Below, one piece after another: positions 19,001-27,279 of a stretch of DNA of 61,485 bases. The notes beneath the pieces are model-generated. The model did no database searches. It worked only from the letters and a program-made list of their open reading frames with translations, and had not been told where the DNA came from. The DNA is from Chlorobiota bacterium (GTDB lineage Bacteria; Bacteroidota; Bacteroidia; Flavobacteriales; Flavobacteriaceae). How positions within the stretch are numbered: position 1 is the first letter of the stretch; each line of letters starts with the position of its first letter. The translations under genes and the position numbers were made by a program. The DNA is taken from positions 1 to 61,485 of the forward strand of contig JAADED010000074.1 of the NCBI GenBank assembly GCA_013153605.1. Direction: 5' to 3'.

Positions 19001-19153
19001 GGTTCCGCGGGTGGTTCCTTTCACTACAATATTCACACCCGGAAGGGGTTCTCCGGACACATCTTTCACAGTCCCGCTGACTGTTACCTCCTGGGCCCAC
19101 ATCCATGAGAACGCCAAGAGGAAAATTCCTGCCAATAAGTGTTTTACTCGCAT
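16004..19153 (-). CDS. SusC/RagA family TonB-linked outer-membrane receptor
   Basis: 1049 residues from the ATG at 19153, chosen for its signal peptide (ending WMWAQ). An N-terminal carboxypeptidase-like domain (about 22-110, SGTVKDVSGEPLPGVNI) is followed by a plug domain with the SusC signature GANGVIVITTKKG and a large beta barrel ending in aromatic Phe (LNVTF). It works with the downstream SusD lipoprotein as a TonB-driven importer of large nutrients. No anti-sigma-interacting N-terminal (STN) domain or nearby ECF sigma gene is seen, which argues against classical substrate-sensing transcriptional control. Confidence 0.93.
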   Translation of the reverse strand: MRVKHLLAGIFLLAFSWMWAQEVTVSGTVKDVSGEPLPGVNIVVKGTTRGTTTDFDGKYRLKVPAGSTLVFSYMGYKPKEIKVTKGGTYNVVLEPSAEALEEVVVTAMGIKKEEKSLGYAVQEVKVDHMKVAQTDPFTSLQGEVSGVLIQKTSGVPGSGVDILIRGLSSLDPNQNNQPLIVVDGIPVSNNIDASSLILPSAGTNAPSYLQQVSFANRGLDIPPEDIESITFLKGAAATALYGLMGANGVIVITTKKGVRGEPTFTFNSKITTNHITKWFEPQTMWREGYRQLAKATMDPNHPNINPVQDRGYGPGKGVWLINGATYSFHTWGPRYADDFDQTIYFHNIYDEFFRTGVMYDNNFSVRGGTEKMNYYGSVTHQYAKSVVPYTTYNKISILAKGQYKLSSKSSIQFNNNYIYTHNLYPINGDKSIMSSLAYWSTSFDLLRIWGPDGRSWNYTPYWIDNPRYYAYISSLTSDVNRYIGSLLFTHMFTDKLKFIFKGGIDTYTDAQSRIVPPDLDVGTQVNGYAFLGDYKFRQLTGNAMLEYFTPLGKDFTLTVRGGIDALAWKRNQLLTRGQTFVLPDFYHISNTTTFTVIERTLRYRLMGIFADANFEYKDRLFLNLTGRNDWTSTLIKKNRSFFYPSISLAFVFHDLIDQEENIFSFGKLRLSYAEVGKDARPGVLGQYFSTFTLPNDVLGTYKDRSEGDINAVPERQITKEIGFDLRFFDNRLRLDYTYYDIMNLNMLMYAPTPYSSGIIRLYGNVGTLHSWGHEFTGRMYWINKEKFGWNTTVNYTYHRGKAEKVKEGIAYVPFGQGNAGVIYGRVYEGDYLGSLYGYTWLYNEEGKVILDSRYRPQIDWSGVKLVGNAFPKWIASVGNHFNIGHFGFGFTLEYRKGGDIFDDFIRTATRNGNSKETEDRYTEVVWPNSVIEVAPGQYVDNDSLTMVKNEYWYRYSRYTWAAETQLRDGSWFKLRNAYVKFDIPKKYLEGTFLKKVSLNLSMSNYILWTPHKGWDPEGSSYAAGSNIYGFVGYSTPLTTNYSFGLNVTF

Positions 19154-19177
19154 AAGGCCTTCATTTTGCGTGTAACC

Positions 19178-19204
19178 CAAATATAATAATTTTTTTCTAA
19201 CAAA
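19178..19204 (-). promoter_or_regulatory. Putative promoter of the susC-susD operon
   Basis: Minus-strand TATATTTG at 19185-19178, 24 nt before the SusC ATG, with TTTG at 19204-19201. The spacer is 15 nt, shorter than the usual 19-21, so the -33 assignment is weak. Confidence 0.45.
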
Positions 19205-19257
19205 ACCCTATACTTATATCATTTTTTTAAAAAGGCCGTCCCCGTTTTTCCGTGAGT

Positions 19258-21666
19258 TTAAAACCATTTTCTGATGGTGGTATTATAATCCAAATAATAT
19301 ATGGCTTTGATAATGAAGTAGTGATATTGAGGCATGTCGAACAGCAAGTTCAAATTTTCGGTATAAGACAAGGCGGGATCCGCCCGGTCCGTTTGCAAAT
19401 TGTTGCGATAAAGCAGGGTGAGCTGAGAGCCCGGAGCGAATTCCCATGTATATCCGAAATCGAAATTCCACACGTTAAAGTTCAAATCGTCGGAGCGGGG
19501 ACCGGGATGAACGGGGCGCAAGGTGCCATCGTCGCGCAAGAGAAAATAGGCGTCGTAGGTTACCGGTGCCCAATAATGGCGGAAACTGAGGTTTAAGGCC
19601 GATTTGACGGTAAAATAATAGCTTCCTTCCAATTTTTGGGAGACGATTTTTTTGTCCCGGTTGCCGAACAGGATGTTTCCGTCCCGCAAGACGGTGACGA
19701 ACCCTTTTTCGTCAAAAACTTTTTCGAAATGAAACTGGTAATTCAGCACCAATCGATTGGTGGGTCGAAGGCGGGGCTTAAGCCGGAAAAAATATCCCTT
19801 CCCGCAAGTATGTAAGTAGGCATGGCCGCCCGCACCGGCATCCAAGGCCGCCTTTTTGCGATAATCGGTGGAAATAAAGGCATGATACCGCACTTTGGCG
19901 GGGTCCAGATAAAAACGCCCCGGTACGCGGGGTTCGTAATAATCTTTGGTATCGGAGATCCAACTGAGGCGTCCGCCGAAGCTCAAATATTTTTTGGTGG
20001 TGGCGAAAATACCCGCGCTGACGTCTTTGCGGAAAATGCCGTAGGGTTTGTACAAATGATCCAATCCCACGTCCACCGAAAACCGGAAGGCGTTAAACCG
20101 GCGAGTGGGTTGAAGGATGCGGTAACTATAGAAGAAATCGTAAATCACATAATTGTTTCGCCGCATAAAACCCAGGTCGCGGTTGTCGTACTTGGTGTCG
20201 GAAAAGAGAAATTCGTGGCCCAATTCATGTTTACCCCATCGCTTGGAGAGGGCGGTGCGATTGAAAAATCCGGGCGTCACCACGGTGTCGAAAATGAAAG
20301 ACACGCTGGATTTACCGTCCACCTGAAGGGTATGGTTCATCAAATACAAAGTAAAAAAGCCCGTTACCACGTCGGCATCGCGAAAATCGCCGGCCCGCCA
20401 GGTGGAGGTGTTCATCACTCCCGCCGAATTGCCCTTGCCGAAGGCATAATCCACCACCGCCACGTTATAATTGGTATAAGGGGCGGTCAGGATCTTCCGG
20501 GTTTCTCCCGTCACGGTATCCCTCAATACGGCTTCGGCCTTGCGCGTGATGGCGTTGAGCACGCCGATTCCCCATCCGTCTTTGGTACGTCCCGAAATTT
20601 TGACGGCATTCAGCAGATTGGTTTTGGCCGGATTTTCCAAAATAATTTCGGTGGGCAATTTCTCGTAATAAGGGCGGTAATAATCGATGGGTCGCGACCC
20701 GATGCGGCGGGAATAAAAGGTGTATCCGTGTTTAAAAAGTTGCATGCCTTCTGTAAAGAAAGGGCGGTTTTCGCCGTAAAATTGCTCGAACGGGCCCAGG
20801 TTTAACACAATATCGTCATAAGGAACGTCGCTGAAATCGGGAATCAGAGTCATGTCGAGCGTAAAGTTTTCGTTCAGCCCGTATTTCAAATCCATTCCGA
20901 AGGCCGGATGCCATTCGGTGTTGCTTTGATATTTCACGAATTTGGAAGTAAAATAAGGATACAAACTCAGACGAACGGGAGGCTTGATGTGCTTAATCCC
21001 TTTGAGGCGTCCCATAAAAAGGAGAAGATCGCCCTTTTTGGTTTTGTCGATTTTGATCCATGAATATTTTTTGCGCGTGCGCACCACTTCGCGCGTAAAA
21101 TTCACCGCCCATTCCTGCTCTTCGGCCCGGGGAAACCGCAACGCCGAATAGGGGATGGCCATTTCCACCACCCAACCTCGGTCCGTAATGCGCACGGCGG
21201 AATTCCATACCGCATTCCAGGAAAAATCGGTGCGATCGCTCCGCCATTGCATCCCGTCGATTTGGGTGCCCGAAGCGCTCACTCCGAACAAATAGTTGTT
21301 GCCCGGCGCTTTAAAGGGATTGACCGCAAAGAAAAACATATCCGACATGGTCCACTGGTCGCGCAACCCGAACCGGCGGGCAATGGTCGAAGGGTCGGGA
21401 TCATACATCACGGCAAGGAGGTAAATGCCCGTATCGTCGTAACCTATGCGCACTTCGGTGCGATATTCGGGCGGGGCCGGCGTCCCGTTACCGGGTTCGT
21501 ATTCGTAAAACCCCGTAGCGGGGGGCGCCTTTTCCCATTGAGGATCGATTTTGGCGTCTATTTTGGGAGGTTGGTCGAAGCGTACGGCATAAGCCGTTTT
21601 TATTTCCTGGCCCCACATCCATGCGCATCCCGCCAGCCAGATGCTCCATGCAATCAATGTCCGCAT
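19258..21666 (-). CDS. DUF5916 outer-membrane protein with CBM9-like N-terminal domain
   Basis: 802 residues. It has a signal peptide (ending WMWGQ), a carbohydrate-binding-module-9-like beta sandwich (about 30-225, KIDAKIDPQWEKAPPATGFY and GWVVEMAIPYSALRF) and a DUF5916 region predicted as a beta barrel. The DUF5916 part contains GENRPFFTEGMQLF and many alternating aromatic strands and ends in WF. The family is widespread in Bacteroidota outer membranes; its function is not established. It sits upstream of the SusC operon in the same orientation but has its own TATATTTG element (21690-21697), so a functional link is not implied. Confidence 0.85.
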   Translation of the reverse strand: MRTLIAWSIWLAGCAWMWGQEIKTAYAVRFDQPPKIDAKIDPQWEKAPPATGFYEYEPGNGTPAPPEYRTEVRIGYDDTGIYLLAVMYDPDPSTIARRFGLRDQWTMSDMFFFAVNPFKAPGNNYLFGVSASGTQIDGMQWRSDRTDFSWNAVWNSAVRITDRGWVVEMAIPYSALRFPRAEEQEWAVNFTREVVRTRKKYSWIKIDKTKKGDLLLFMGRLKGIKHIKPPVRLSLYPYFTSKFVKYQSNTEWHPAFGMDLKYGLNENFTLDMTLIPDFSDVPYDDIVLNLGPFEQFYGENRPFFTEGMQLFKHGYTFYSRRIGSRPIDYYRPYYEKLPTEIILENPAKTNLLNAVKISGRTKDGWGIGVLNAITRKAEAVLRDTVTGETRKILTAPYTNYNVAVVDYAFGKGNSAGVMNTSTWRAGDFRDADVVTGFFTLYLMNHTLQVDGKSSVSFIFDTVVTPGFFNRTALSKRWGKHELGHEFLFSDTKYDNRDLGFMRRNNYVIYDFFYSYRILQPTRRFNAFRFSVDVGLDHLYKPYGIFRKDVSAGIFATTKKYLSFGGRLSWISDTKDYYEPRVPGRFYLDPAKVRYHAFISTDYRKKAALDAGAGGHAYLHTCGKGYFFRLKPRLRPTNRLVLNYQFHFEKVFDEKGFVTVLRDGNILFGNRDKKIVSQKLEGSYYFTVKSALNLSFRHYWAPVTYDAYFLLRDDGTLRPVHPGPRSDDLNFNVWNFDFGYTWEFAPGSQLTLLYRNNLQTDRADPALSYTENLNLLFDMPQYHYFIIKAIYYLDYNTTIRKWF

Positions 21667-21689
21667 ATAAGTTTTGATTCTGTCCGGTT

Positions 21690-21697
21690 ACAAATAT
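21690..21697 (-). promoter_or_regulatory. -7 promoter element (TATATTTG) of the DUF5916 gene
   Basis: TAnnTTTG on the minus strand, 23 nt before the start codon. No -33 TTTG is evident at standard spacing. Confidence 0.45.
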
Positions 21698-21799
21698 AAC
21701 ATACCCGCCGCGATTTTATTGCACCGCTCGGGAAATCATCCGGCGCCCGTATCGAACCGAAAGGGGGGATTGCTTACGCCGTTCCCGTAGAAGAGCGAT

Positions 21800-21985
21800 T
21801 CATCGGGATTTTTTCCACACATACCTCGCTCCCGCGGTAAAGAAAGCGGTGGCGGCGGCCAGTAACAGATAATAAAGGCGAAATTTCCATTCCCGCGCCG
21901 CAAACAGGGCGATATAAAGATTTTGAAGGGTTACCGCCAATCCCAACACGAAGAGGAGAGCGGCACCGATGCGCCGGAGGTTCAC
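21800..21985 (-). CDS. Two-helix small membrane protein (61 aa), last gene of the mutS operon
   Basis: Two predicted transmembrane helices (about 6-28 and 36-55) separated by a short charged loop (REWKFR), with a basic C-terminus. Its start overlaps the preceding aspartyl-protease-like gene by 4 nt (ATGA), which supports it as a real translated gene. No family recognised. Confidence 0.65.
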   Translation of the reverse strand: MNLRRIGAALLFVLGLAVTLQNLYIALFAAREWKFRLYYLLLAAATAFFTAGARYVWKKSR

Positions 21986-22488
21986 GGTCTTTTTTTGTTT
22001 TTGGAAGGTTTGCGCAAATACAAACGGTTTCGGCCGTAATCGATCACGGCCTCGGCGGCGTTCAACACATCGGCTCCCAGGATGCCGTCCAGCTCGGTTC
22101 CCGAATAATTCAACTCATCAATAATATGGTTGATATCCATCGCAATGACCGGAAACATGCCGCCCTTCCATTTTTTGAGGGCAATGCGATTCCATCCCGC
22201 AAACCGCACGTCCAACTCCCCGGGTGCGGCTCCGTAAGCAATCACTTCGGGCCCGTCGGCGGGAGTTTCCATACCGAACTTTTCCATCTTGCCATGGTCC
22301 ACCACCGTGGTGGACGAACCCGTATCCACGATAAAATGTCCGGGCACCCCGTTGATTTTGACTTCCACGAAATAGTGGAAACTACGGCCTCCCGGCGGTA
22401 TGATTTTCTTCAGCTTCACTCCGCGGTATCCGCGCGAATAAAGGAAATTTTTGAGCGGGTCTTTGCGTTTTTTCTTTTTCTTTTTCAT
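21982..22488 (-). CDS. Retropepsin-like aspartic protease domain protein
   Basis: 168 residues with the single-domain aspartyl protease signature VDTGSSTTVV (Asp55-Thr-Gly) and the second conserved block DGILGADVLN, followed by VIDYGRNRLYL. Such domains act as dimers, each giving one catalytic Asp. There is no signal peptide. The N-terminus is a run of lysines (KKKKKKRK), suggesting a cytosolic or nucleic-acid-proximal protein. It overlaps both neighbours by 4 nt. Substrate unknown. Confidence 0.82.
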   Translation of the reverse strand: MKKKKKKRKDPLKNFLYSRGYRGVKLKKIIPPGGRSFHYFVEVKINGVPGHFIVDTGSSTTVVDHGKMEKFGMETPADGPEVIAYGAAPGELDVRFAGWNRIALKKWKGGMFPVIAMDINHIIDELNYSGTELDGILGADVLNAAEAVIDYGRNRLYLRKPSKNKKRP

Positions 22489-23033
22489 TCGGGCGCTTGT
22501 CTGTAAAAGTTCAAATAATGAGGCAAACGTTTTTTAAACCCTTGCAACAGCTTGTCGTATTTGGGCAAAATGTTCATCTGGTCGGCCAGGAAATATTGGG
22601 CTTTGAAAGAATCGAAATCCTTGTACATCACCCAAACTTCCCCTTCATTGTTTCGGAAAATCAGGATGCGGAAAGGCAAATCGTATGCCGCTTCGGGATT
22701 CTCGCGGATCAACAGGCCCATTTCCTTGGGATGGCCGAACAAAGCCAACACCGTGGGATTCATCTCGAATTCGATGTTATCCACCGTGGCGGCGCGGTGA
22801 AAATCCACGAACCGGGGATAAAACATCCCTTCTTCTTCCAAATAATCTTTGAAAGCCCTGGCCACGTCGGTTACGGTGGCATCTTCCACTTTAAACATTT
22901 GGTACCGGAGGGCCGAAGGGTCTTTTTGGGTGATTTTTTCTTCGAATTGCGGTGTTTTTTCCGCTTCGCGGCGGCATCCGGGCATTAGTGTCATTAGGAG
23001 GGCCGTTCCTATCCAAAGGAGGTGTTTTTTCAT
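22485..23033 (-). CDS. DUF302-like lipoprotein
   Basis: 182 residues with a lipoprotein signal peptide (lipobox LMPGC, Cys19). The second half carries DUF302-type blocks: NPTVLALFGHPKEMGLL, AAYDLPFRILIF and GEVWVMYKDF. DUF302 proteins are small alpha/beta domains of uncertain role. The start overlaps the mutS stop by 4 nt and the end overlaps the retropepsin gene by 4 nt, so it is translated as part of the mutS operon although it is an envelope protein. Confidence 0.75.
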   Translation of the reverse strand: MKKHLLWIGTALLMTLMPGCRREAEKTPQFEEKITQKDPSALRYQMFKVEDATVTDVARAFKDYLEEEGMFYPRFVDFHRAATVDNIEFEMNPTVLALFGHPKEMGLLIRENPEAAYDLPFRILIFRNNEGEVWVMYKDFDSFKAQYFLADQMNILPKYDKLLQGFKKRLPHYLNFYRQAPE

Positions 23034-25624
23034 TTTTCCAGTTTGTTTTTGATTTGGTCCAACAAATTTAATGCATCTACGGGTCTCAGGTTATCGATAT
23101 CGGTTCGGAGGATCATATCGCGAATTTCTTCCAGCAAAGGATCGTCCAGCTGGATGAAGCTGAGTTGTACCGGTTCTTCGCGCCGGAGGGGCTTATCCTC
23201 TTTGGAGTGCCGGTGGGTTTCTTCCAATTGCTTGAGCATTTTTTCGGCTTTGCGAATCACGTAGGAGGGCATGCCCGCCAATTTGGCCACGTGAATGCCG
23301 AAGCTGTGGGCGCTCCCGCCGGGACGCAATTTACGCATGAAAATCACCCGCCCGTCGTGCTCTTTGACCGATACGTGAAAATTTTTGATCCGCGGAAACC
23401 ATTTCTCCATTTCGTTGAGCTCATGGTAATGGGTGGCAAACAAAGTTTTGGGACGGGCCGGATGTTCGTGCAAGTATTCGGCAATGGCCCAGGCGATGGA
23501 AATGCCGTCGTACGTGCTGGTGCCCCGCCCGATTTCGTCCAACAATATCAGCGATCGCGGCGACAGATTGTGGAGGATGCTGGCCGTTTCGTTCATTTCC
23601 ACCATAAAGGTGGATTCCCCCATGGCAATGTTGTCGCTGGCCCCCACCCGGGTGAAAATCTTGTCGATGATGCCGATATCGGCGGACCGGGCGGGCACGA
23701 AACTTCCCATTTGGGCCATAAGTACGATCAATGCCGTTTGGCGCAAAAAGGCTGACTTGCCCGACATGTTGGGGCCGGTGATGATGAGGATTTGTTGGCG
23801 CTCGCGGTCCAAATACACGTCGTTGGCCACATAGGTTTGATCTTCGGGCAAATGGCGCTCGATCACGGGATGCCGCCCTTGTTTGATATCCAAGGCATAC
23901 CCGTCGTTCATCGAAGGGCGTACGTAATAATTTTTGACCGCCGTTTTGGCGAAGGAGAGCAATACGTCCAGGCGGGCCAGCACGCGGGCGTTTTGCTGGA
24001 TACGCTCCACATAAGGTTTGATTTGTTCGAGCAAACGCCGGTAGAGGCGCTCTTCGAGGGCCAGAATTTGCTCCTCGGCGCCCAGAATTTTGGTTTCCAA
24101 TTCTTTAAGCTCGGGAGTGATATATCGCTCCGACGCCGTCAGCGTTTGTTTGCGTACCCAGTCCGAAGGGACCCGCTCTTTGTATTTGTTTCGGACTTCC
24201 AAATAATAACCGAATACGTTATTGTATCCGATTTTGAGCGAGTGAATGCCCGTCCGGGCGATTTCCCGTTGAAGGATGGCGTCGAGCATGCCTTGGGCAT
24301 CGCGGCTGACGGCCCTGAGTTCGTCCAATTGGGGCGAAACTCCCTCGGCAATGACGCCTCCCTTGTTTAACTGGGCGGGCGGGTCGGGGACCAAAGTGGT
24401 CGATATGAGGCGTTGCAATTCTTCGAGTGCATGAAGGGATTCTCCTATCTCGCGCAAGGCCCCTTCGGAATGGGCCGACAAAGCTTCTTTGATCGGCACC
24501 GTATGGCGCAGGGCACGATTCAGCTGGACCGTTTCGCGGGGATTGGCCTTACCCGTCACGATGCGGGAAAGCATACGTTCCTGATCGCCCACGGACTTGA
24601 GGTGGGCCGACAGCTTTTCGCGCAAGGCGTCGTCGCGCACCAAAGCTTCGGTTACGTCCAGCCGTTTTTCGACCGCCTCCCTGTCCTTGAGCGGAAACAG
24701 AATCCACCGCCGCAACAGGCGGCCGCCCGGAGGAGTAAGGGTTTTGTCCAATACGCCCAAAAGGGTGGCTTCCTTGCCGTGGGGGCTGTCGAGCAATTCC
24801 AGATTGCGCACCGTAAAATCGTCCATCCATACATACTGGTCGTCGGTGAGGCGGCGAATGGCCCTGATGTGATCGGTGCGGTCGTTGAGGTTTTGTTTGA
24901 GGTAATGCAATATGCTTCCGGCGGCTATCACCCCTTCGTCCAAATCGTGAATGCCGAACCCTTTCAACGAAGCGGTTTCGAATTTGGCGCGCAATAATTC
25001 CTCGGCGTAATCCCGTTGAAAAACCCATTCGTCGAGAGGATAGGTATAAAATTCTTTTCCGAAGGTTTCTTCGAACAGACGGCGGTCGGGACGGGAGAAG
25101 ATGATTTCTTTGGGCGCAAAATGACGCAACAATTTGCCGATATACTCCTTTCCGCCGCGGGTTACGTAAAACTCGCCGGTGGACACGTCCGTCAAAGCCA
25201 ATCCGATGTACTTTTTGCCGAAATATACGGCGGCCAAAAAATTGTTCTTGTCCTTGTCCAACACCGTATCGCTGTAGGCAAGGCCGGGGGTAACCACTTC
25301 GGTCACGCCCCGTTTAACGATTTTTTTTGCCTTTTTGGGGTCTTCCAGTTGTTCGCAAATGGCCACGCGATGTCCCGCCCGCACCAGCTTGGGCAAATAG
25401 GTGTTGAGCGCATGATAGGGAAATCCGGCCAAGGCGGTATCGGCTTCGGAGCCGTTGCCCCGCTTGGTGAGCACGATGCCCAAGGTTTCGGCCGTCTTCA
25501 CCGCATCGTCGCCGAAAGTTTCGTAAAAATCCCCCACCCGGAACAGCAAGAGGGCGTCCGGGTATTGCCGCTTGATGCGGTAGTATTGTTGCATCAAAGG
25601 AGTACGTTTATCTTTGGCGGCCAA
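23030..25624 (-). CDS. mutS: DNA mismatch repair protein MutS
   Basis: About 864 residues. Domains in order: mismatch-recognition domain with the Phe-X-Glu motif in FYETF, connector, lever/clamp, and the ABC-type ATPase with Walker A TGPNMSGKS (around residue 613) and DEIGRGTSTYDG (around 695), then a C-terminal helix-turn-helix tail. It recognises mispairs and recruits MutL. The proposed start is TTG at 25624, giving MAAKDKRTPLMQQY, the normal N-terminus of the family. The first ATG (25594) would cut off conserved residues, and the frame upstream of the TTG has no MutS similarity. It is first of four genes overlapping by 4 nt each. Confidence 0.93.
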   Translation of the reverse strand: MAAKDKRTPLMQQYYRIKRQYPDALLLFRVGDFYETFGDDAVKTAETLGIVLTKRGNGSEADTALAGFPYHALNTYLPKLVRAGHRVAICEQLEDPKKAKKIVKRGVTEVVTPGLAYSDTVLDKDKNNFLAAVYFGKKYIGLALTDVSTGEFYVTRGGKEYIGKLLRHFAPKEIIFSRPDRRLFEETFGKEFYTYPLDEWVFQRDYAEELLRAKFETASLKGFGIHDLDEGVIAAGSILHYLKQNLNDRTDHIRAIRRLTDDQYVWMDDFTVRNLELLDSPHGKEATLLGVLDKTLTPPGGRLLRRWILFPLKDREAVEKRLDVTEALVRDDALREKLSAHLKSVGDQERMLSRIVTGKANPRETVQLNRALRHTVPIKEALSAHSEGALREIGESLHALEELQRLISTTLVPDPPAQLNKGGVIAEGVSPQLDELRAVSRDAQGMLDAILQREIARTGIHSLKIGYNNVFGYYLEVRNKYKERVPSDWVRKQTLTASERYITPELKELETKILGAEEQILALEERLYRRLLEQIKPYVERIQQNARVLARLDVLLSFAKTAVKNYYVRPSMNDGYALDIKQGRHPVIERHLPEDQTYVANDVYLDRERQQILIITGPNMSGKSAFLRQTALIVLMAQMGSFVPARSADIGIIDKIFTRVGASDNIAMGESTFMVEMNETASILHNLSPRSLILLDEIGRGTSTYDGISIAWAIAEYLHEHPARPKTLFATHYHELNEMEKWFPRIKNFHVSVKEHDGRVIFMRKLRPGGSAHSFGIHVAKLAGMPSYVIRKAEKMLKQLEETHRHSKEDKPLRREEPVQLSFIQLDDPLLEEIRDMILRTDIDNLRPVDALNLLDQIKNKLEK

Positions 25625-25726
25625 TGCGTCGCAAATTTTTACGAAAATACGCAATTTTCGGGTTGTGCATCTCCGGCTCTCCCCTCCCCCTTCGCGGGAT
25701 TTTTTTATATTGCGGCAAAGCGCGGC

Positions 25727-26446
25727 ATGGAATCTTTGGAGATTTTTTTGCATACCGAAACATGGTTGGCCCTTCTCAGCCTCACGGTATTGGAAATCAT
25801 CCTGGGAGTGGACAACATTTTGTTTATCTCCATCCTCACCGCCAAATTGCCGCGTCATCGGCAATCCAAAGCCCGCCGTCTTGGTTTGATGTTCGCTTTG
25901 TTATTCCGCATTCTCTTCCTTTTGGCCATCAGCCTCATTATTCGCTCCACCCGCCCATTGGTCACGGTGATGGGTTTTGCCCTCAGCGGACGCGATTTGG
26001 TATTATTGGCCGGCGGATTGTTTCTCCTTTATAAAAGTACCAAAGAAATCCACGAAAAAGTAACGGGCAGTACGCCCAGATTGGCCAAAGAGCCGCGCCG
26101 GGTATCGCTCACGTCCGTGGTGATTCAAATCGTATTATTGGACATCGTCTTCTCCTTCGACAGCATTCTTACCGCCATCGGCCTTACCGACCATGTGATC
26201 GTCATGATCGTGGCGGTCATTATTTCCATGATTATCATGATCCTCTTTATCGACACCGTGGGCGATTTCATCATCAAACATCCCACACTCCAGGTATTGG
26301 GGTTGTCTTTCCTGGTGATGATCGGCACTTTGCTCATTGCCGAAGCTTTTCATTACGAAATTCCCAAAGGTTATGTATATTTTACCTTCTTTTATTCGTT
26401 TATTATAGAGATGATCAACATGCGCATACGCGACAACAAAAACTAA
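25727..26446 (+). CDS. TerC family integral membrane protein
   Basis: 239 residues with seven or so transmembrane helices and the TerC family acidic motifs LEIILGVDNILFIS (near residue 20) and VVIQIVLLDIVFSFDSI (near residue 130), which are conserved in TerC/Alx metal-export proteins (manganese efflux/metalation of exported enzymes in characterised members). The start at 25727 fits the family; the frame is open far upstream but that lies antisense to mutS. It is divergent from mutS and followed after 4 nt by a small gene. Confidence 0.88.
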   Translation: MESLEIFLHTETWLALLSLTVLEIILGVDNILFISILTAKLPRHRQSKARRLGLMFALLFRILFLLAISLIIRSTRPLVTVMGFALSGRDLVLLAGGLFLLYKSTKEIHEKVTGSTPRLAKEPRRVSLTSVVIQIVLLDIVFSFDSILTAIGLTDHVIVMIVAVIISMIIMILFIDTVGDFIIKHPTLQVLGLSFLVMIGTLLIAEAFHYEIPKGYVYFTFFYSFIIEMINMRIRDNKN

Positions 26447-26450
26447 TGCC

Positions 26451-26678
26451 ATGGAAAACACCCATGTACAAGGAACGGATTTTGACACGGCGTACAAAAT
26501 TTACAAGCCCGAGCAAATCGTCCGCATTCTCGAAAAAGAGAAAGGCGACGGAAAAGTAACCGACTTCCAATGGTTGAAGCGGGGTGAGGAATATTTTGAA
26601 GTCTTTATTATTAAAATGCCTTCCGGTGAGCTTAAGAAGGTTTATTTTAACGTTACCGATTTACTTCATCTTTATTAG
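26451..26678 (+). CDS. Hypothetical protein (75 aa)
   Basis: Small soluble protein, charged, with a helix (about 20-35, PEQIVRILEKEKGDGK) then a predicted beta hairpin (EYFEVFIIKMPSGELKKVYF). No family recognised. It lies 4 nt after terC, and its 3' end overlaps the next gene by 53 nt in a different frame. Confidence 0.65.
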   Translation: MENTHVQGTDFDTAYKIYKPEQIVRILEKEKGDGKVTDFQWLKRGEEYFEVFIIKMPSGELKKVYFNVTDLLHLY

Positions 26679-27276
26679 CGCCCAAGGGCAACAATTGGCC
26701 CTACTGAAATACAAGGGCGGCGGCGATTGGTATGCCAACCGGCGCACTTCGTTGCCCAACCTGATCGCTTTTGCCCGGGCCCACGGGTTTGCATTGGAAC
26801 CCGAACAGGCGGTGGTGGAGAGCGACAGTCCCGAAATTTTTCGTTACCCCTTCGTGCACATGACGGGACACGGAAGGGTGTATTTCGACGAAAACGACAT
26901 TCGCAATTTGCGGGCCTACCTGGAAGCGGGCGGATTCCTCCATATCGACGACAATTACGGAATGGACCCCTACATTCGCCGCGAACTCAAAAAGCTGTTT
27001 CCCGACAAGGAATTACAGGAATTGCCCGCCGATTTCGAGCTGTTTCACAACTTCTTCGAGTTCCCGGAAGGATTGCCCAAAATTCACGAGCACGACGGCA
27101 AACGGCCTCAAGCTTTCGGCATCTTTATCGACGGACGGTTGGCGGTCCTTTATACCTACGAAACCGATTTGGGCGACGGCTGGGAAAGCTACGAAGTTCA
27201 TCACGACCCGCCCGAAAAACATGAAGCCGCCCTTAAAATGGGAGTGAACATCCTGTACTATGCTTTCACCCATTGA
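26626..27276 (+). CDS. DUF4159 protein, secreted; GTG start inside the preceding gene
   Basis: A DUF4159 domain follows a signal peptide; blocks include LLKYKGGGDWY, HMTGHGRVYFDENDI, YLEAGGFLHIDDNYGMD and PQAFGIFIDGRLAVLY. These proteins have a glutamine-amidotransferase-like fold of unknown activity and are widespread in Bacteroidota. No ATG precedes the domain. GTG at 26626 gives MSLRRFILTLPIYFIFISAQ, a clean signal peptide, and 216 residues. A GTG at 26584 would add 14 residues before it. The start thus lies 53 nt inside the preceding gene. Confidence 0.82.
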   Translation: MSLRRFILTLPIYFIFISAQGQQLALLKYKGGGDWYANRRTSLPNLIAFARAHGFALEPEQAVVESDSPEIFRYPFVHMTGHGRVYFDENDIRNLRAYLEAGGFLHIDDNYGMDPYIRRELKKLFPDKELQELPADFELFHNFFEFPEGLPKIHEHDGKRPQAFGIFIDGRLAVLYTYETDLGDGWESYEVHHDPPEKHEAALKMGVNILYYAFTH

Positions 27277-27279
27277 CCC

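Noticed and set aside
25625-25864. N-terminal extension of MutS to an upstream ATG at 25864
   Set aside because: The extra 80 residues show no MutS similarity and overlap the divergent terC gene.
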